Assembly (NCBI GenBank): GCA_012729225.1
Contig: JAAYDO010000139.1
Location: forward strand, 1 to 64,000
Length of the DNA stretch: 64,000 bases
Direction of reading: 5' to 3'
Source: Bacteroidales bacterium
GTDB taxonomy: Bacteria; Bacteroidota; Bacteroidia; Bacteroidales; Bacteroidaceae
A program made the translations under genes and the position numbers. Below, piece after piece: positions 60,518 to 64,000 of this stretch. Under the pieces are notes generated by a model. That model had not been told where the DNA came from. It was given only the letters and a program-made list of their open reading frames with translations, and did no database searches. Each line of letters starts with the position of its first letter. Within the stretch, counting starts at the first letter, position 1.

Positions 60518-61717
60518 ATGAATTTAGTTTGGAAACTTTTACGTCAGCATATTAGCATTCCTCAGTTTATGGGGTTCTTCTTCGCAAACCTTGTAGGTGT
60601 GGTTATTATTCTTCTTGGAGTGCAATTCTATCAAGACTATCAGGCTCTTGACAGTGAAGATAGTTTCATGAAGGCGGACTACCTCATTGTTAATAAGCGT
60701 ATAGGTGCTATGTCTTCCCTGATAGGCAAGGAGAACACTTTCACCGCTTCTGAGATTGATGAACTCAATGAGGAGGCTTTTGTTGAGCATCTTGGTGCCT
60801 TCACTCCCAGTTCCTACAGCGTGAGAGCACAGTTCGATGTGGATGGTTTTGTGAACTTTTCCACAGACATGTTCTTTGAAAGTGTACCAGATCAGTTTGT
60901 AGATGTCAAGAGCGATGATTGGGACTATCATGTGGGAGAAAAAGAGATTCCCATCATTCTACCAAAGAATTATCTTGACCTTTATAATTTTGGTTATGCT
61001 CAAGGTAAAGGTCTCCCCAAACTCAGCGAAGGAATCTTAGGTGCGATGAAACTTAAAGTACAGATTAATGGCAATGGCAACAACGACACTTTCAGCGGGC
61101 GTATTGTAGGATTCTCTTCCCGACTCAACACAATCCTTGTACCAGAGAAGTTTATGAATTGGGCCAATCAGCAATATGCTTCGCAGGATGCTCCCAAAGA
61201 GCCTACACGACTTATCATGGAGGTGAATAACCCGGCCGACGACCGCATTACTTCTTATTTGCAGGATCGTGGTTATGAGACGGATGAGGATAAGCTTGAT
61301 GCTTCTAAGACCACCTTTGTTCTTCGTGTCATCGTGAGCATAGTGATGGTGGTGGGTGTGGTCATCAGCATGCTTTCCTTCTATATTCTCATGCTCAGCG
61401 TTTTTCTGTTGGTTCAGAAGAATAGTTCTAAACTTGAGAACCTCCTGCTTATTGGCTATTCCCCCGGTCGAGTGGCTTTGCCTTACCAACTTCTTACTGT
61501 TGGTCTCAATGTCCTTGTGCTTGTCCTTGCAGTAGTCATCATGCTTATGGTGAGAGGTGTCTATCTTGACATGTTTGAGAACTTCTTCCCCGACCTTGAG
61601 ATTCCAGGCATCCTTCCTTCTCTTGGTGTAGGCTGTGTCCTTCTTTTTATCGTCAGCATCTTCAATATCATCGCTGTGCGCAACAAGGTCATGAGCATTT
61701 GGAACCGTAAAGATTAA
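60518..61717 (+). CDS. ABC transporter permease (FtsX/MacB-like)
   Basis: N-terminal TM, large periplasmic domain, three C-terminal TMs; directly follows the ATPase. Confidence 0.85.
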   Translation: MNLVWKLLRQHISIPQFMGFFFANLVGVVIILLGVQFYQDYQALDSEDSFMKADYLIVNKRIGAMSSLIGKENTFTASEIDELNEEAFVEHLGAFTPSSYSVRAQFDVDGFVNFSTDMFFESVPDQFVDVKSDDWDYHVGEKEIPIILPKNYLDLYNFGYAQGKGLPKLSEGILGAMKLKVQINGNGNNDTFSGRIVGFSSRLNTILVPEKFMNWANQQYASQDAPKEPTRLIMEVNNPADDRITSYLQDRGYETDEDKLDASKTTFVLRVIVSIVMVVGVVISMLSFYILMLSVFLLVQKNSSKLENLLLIGYSPGRVALPYQLLTVGLNVLVLVLAVVIMLMVRGVYLDMFENFFPDLEIPGILPSLGVGCVLLFIVSIFNIIAVRNKVMSIWNRKD

Positions 61718-61748
61718 TTCTTGTATTCTCATTTCCCCTATATCTATA

Positions 61749-63293
61749 ATGGAACGTATCAAAGAACTTTATGTCACATTGACAGGTGTAGAGCCTAAAG
61801 ATATTGCACCACTTGCAGGAGCAGGTAGCAATCGTCGTTATTTCCGCATTCAAGGAGGAAAGGAACTCTCTCGTTTTGACGCAAAGACCTTGATTGGTGT
61901 GATAGGTACTCATCCAGAGGAGAATGAGTCCTTCATCTTTATTGATAAGGCTTTTCGTCAATATGGTTTGCCAGTGCCAGAGATATTGGCCGTTTCTGAC
62001 GATCAGATGGTTTATCTTCAGCAAGACTGTGGCAACCTCTCGCTTCACGACATCATCATGTTGCCTCGTCAAGCAGATACATCTTTCTGTCCAGAGACAT
62101 TCTCCATCTTGTGTAAGGCTATTCAGTCTCTGCCACAGATACAATACCTTCCCGTTGTACATCCCGAAGCCAAAGAGATATTCTCACATTGTTTCCCGCA
62201 GCGTGAAATGGATTTCACCAGTGTGATGTTCGATCTCAATTACTTCAAGTACTGCTTTGTCAAGTTACAGCCTGTTGAGTTCAATGAACTTAGACTCCAG
62301 CATGACTTCGAGCAGTTGGCATCCGATCTCATGGGTGATGGTGAGGATACTTTTCTCTATCGTGATTTTCAGTCTCGCAATGTAATGATCAAGGATGGTG
62401 AACCCTTCTTCATCGATTTTCAGGGTGGTCGCAAAGGTCCCATCTACTATGATGTCGCTTCCTTTCTTTGGCAGTCCTCTGCAAAATTCACTGATGCAGA
62501 CAGAGACCTCCTCATCAATGTTTATCTCAAGGCTCTCAAGCCCTACAAAACAATCTCCAAGCCAGAATTCCTTCAGCGTCTTCACCTCTTTGTGCTTTTC
62601 CGCCTCTTGCAGGTGTTAGGTGCTTATGGCTATCGTGGTCTTTGGGAGAAAAAGGCCTACTTTATCAATAGCATTCCTCTTGCTCTGCACAATCTTCAGC
62701 ATGAACTTACTCTTGGCGTCTGCAAGCCCTATCCGTATCTTCAGCATCTCTGTGAGCAACTCATTCGTCTGCACGCAGAACAGAGCCAAGCCATAGATGC
62801 GGAAGAAGAAAAGAAGAAGAAGAAGGTGGCCAACTGCCTCAAGCAGGATGACACCTATCTCAATACCTCCTCCGACAAGCAACCCCTCGTGGTGCAGATC
62901 TATTCCTTCTCTTTCAAGAAAGGAATACCTGCCGATGAAAGTGGCAATGGAGGAGGCTATGTGTTCGACTGTCGCAGCACTCACAACCCGGGGCGTTATG
63001 ATGAATACAAACCTCTCACAGGTCTTGACCAGCCTGTCATTGATTTTCTGGAGGCTGATGGTGAAATCCTCGCCTTCCTTGAGAGTGTATATCGATTGGT
63101 GGATTTCCATGTGGAAAGATTCAAGGAACGTGGCTTCACCCATCTGCAGATCTCTTTTGGATGCACAGGCGGTCGCCATCGCTCAGTCTATTCAGCCCAG
63201 CATGTGGCAGAACACATTCATTCCAAACATGGTGTGGAAGTTCACATTTGTCATCGTGAACAAAACATCTCTCAAATTCTCCCTCGCTCATGA
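61749..63293 (+). CDS. Fusion protein: AmgK-like aminoglycoside-phosphotransferase-fold kinase + RapZ C-terminal domain
   Basis: N-half APH-fold: AGSNRRYFRI, FLYRDFQSRNVMIKDGEPFFIDFQGGRKGPIYYDVASFL; C-half RapZ-like: IYSFSFKKGIPADESGNGGGYVFDCRSTHNPG, ISFGCTGGRHRSVYSAQHVAEHI. Confidence 0.88.
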   Translation: MERIKELYVTLTGVEPKDIAPLAGAGSNRRYFRIQGGKELSRFDAKTLIGVIGTHPEENESFIFIDKAFRQYGLPVPEILAVSDDQMVYLQQDCGNLSLHDIIMLPRQADTSFCPETFSILCKAIQSLPQIQYLPVVHPEAKEIFSHCFPQREMDFTSVMFDLNYFKYCFVKLQPVEFNELRLQHDFEQLASDLMGDGEDTFLYRDFQSRNVMIKDGEPFFIDFQGGRKGPIYYDVASFLWQSSAKFTDADRDLLINVYLKALKPYKTISKPEFLQRLHLFVLFRLLQVLGAYGYRGLWEKKAYFINSIPLALHNLQHELTLGVCKPYPYLQHLCEQLIRLHAEQSQAIDAEEEKKKKKVANCLKQDDTYLNTSSDKQPLVVQIYSFSFKKGIPADESGNGGGYVFDCRSTHNPGRYDEYKPLTGLDQPVIDFLEADGEILAFLESVYRLVDFHVERFKERGFTHLQISFGCTGGRHRSVYSAQHVAEHIHSKHGVEVHICHREQNISQILPRS

Positions 63294-64000
63294 ATGCACT
63301 TATCTTTGCAGCAGGTCTTGGCACTCGACTCAAGCCTCTCACAGACACAATGCCAAAGGCTTTAGTGCCTGTCAATGGCAAACCTCTTGTGCAGATTCTC
63401 ATAGAGAGGCTCAAGTGTATAGGAGTCACAGAAGTGGTTATCAATGTCCATCACTTTGCTCAGCAGATCATTGATTATGTTGAGGATAATGACTCTTTTG
63501 GCATCAACATTCATTTCAGCGACGAGACCTCCATGCTTCTCGAAACGGGTGGGGGACTCAAGAAGGCTTCTCGCCTTTTCTCCAACGATGAGCCCATTCT
63601 CGTCCACAACGTGGATATTCTCTCCAATGCTGATCTTCAGGCTCTCTATGCTCAGCCTGCCACAACACTTCTCGTGTCAGCACGCCACACTCAGCGTTAT
63701 CTCCTTTTTTCTCACACCAACCGTCTTGTAGGATGGGTCAATATTGCCACGGGTCAGGTCAAGTCGCCCTTTCCTGAAATCAAGGCTCTTGACTGCGAAG
63801 GTCATCCAGACCTTCTTCCTCTCAACAGGGAAAACCTCACTGTTTCTCTCGATTCTCTTCCTTCAACCCACTTCCCTCAGCCTTCAACTCTCCACCTCTA
63901 TGCCTTTTCGGGCATTCAGGTGTTTCATCCCTCCCTTCTTCCCTTGATGGACGCATGGGAAGGCAAGTTTTCCATCATTGACTTTTATCTTAGCATCTGC
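63290..64000 (+). CDS. MurU-like sugar-1-phosphate nucleotidyltransferase, truncated by window end
   Basis: Open frame from ATG at 63290 (ATGA overlap): MNALIFAAGLGTRLKPLTDTMPKALVPVNGKPLVQILIERLKCIGVTEVVINVHHFAQQI...; absent from the ORF track because no stop lies in the window. Confidence 0.92.
   Translation, partial: MNALIFAAGLGTRLKPLTDTMPKALVPVNGKPLVQILIERLKCIGVTEVVINVHHFAQQIIDYVEDNDSFGINIHFSDETSMLLETGGGLKKASRLFSNDEPILVHNVDILSNADLQALYAQPATTLLVSARHTQRYLLFSHTNRLVGWVNIATGQVKSPFPEIKALDCEGHPDLLPLNRENLTVSLDSLPSTHFPQPSTLHLYAFSGIQVFHPSLLPLMDAWEGKFSIIDFYLSIC

Overview
This is a 64 kb chromosomal window from a Bacteroidales, Prevotella-like genome (judged from TAnnTTTG -7 promoter elements, glutamine synthetase type III, DUF4270/DUF4296/DUF4836 proteins and trpBEGDCFA gene order). 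It is mostly housekeeping and biosynthetic: lrgAB, a beta-carbonic anhydrase with an apparent N-terminal frameshift, aspS, a BamA/TamA-like OMP, lspA, ileS, pyrBI, an AraC/UxaA/NhaC cluster, a complete trp operon, GSIII, an aroC-ssb-kdsA-kdsD cluster, nadE, a GH2 enzyme, mltG, kdsC, maf, map, tsaD, rsmE, an ABC transporter, and an AmgK-like kinase/RapZ-C fusion followed by a MurU-like nucleotidyltransferase that runs off the right edge. No rRNA, tRNA, CRISPR array or transposon was recognised. The main unexplained signal is a family of intergenic arrays with a strict 22-bp period at five loci (about 3.96, 19.9, 36.5, 42.0 and 54.4 kb). Four share a consensus near ATTGTTCGTTGGCACTTGAAGC and an AT-rich module about 50 bp upstream; the fifth is a diverged relative. 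Arrays occupy all four non-overlapping convergent intergenic regions in the window. A second repeat with an 11-bp period (GCCTTCGATAN) occurs next to two of them. A trp leader peptide (MFNTYWRWHSLGFNKIAREMVISPMQR) with a downstream terminator hairpin lies just upstream of trpB and looks like ribosome-mediated attenuation. No database searches were run; product names come from reading the translations.
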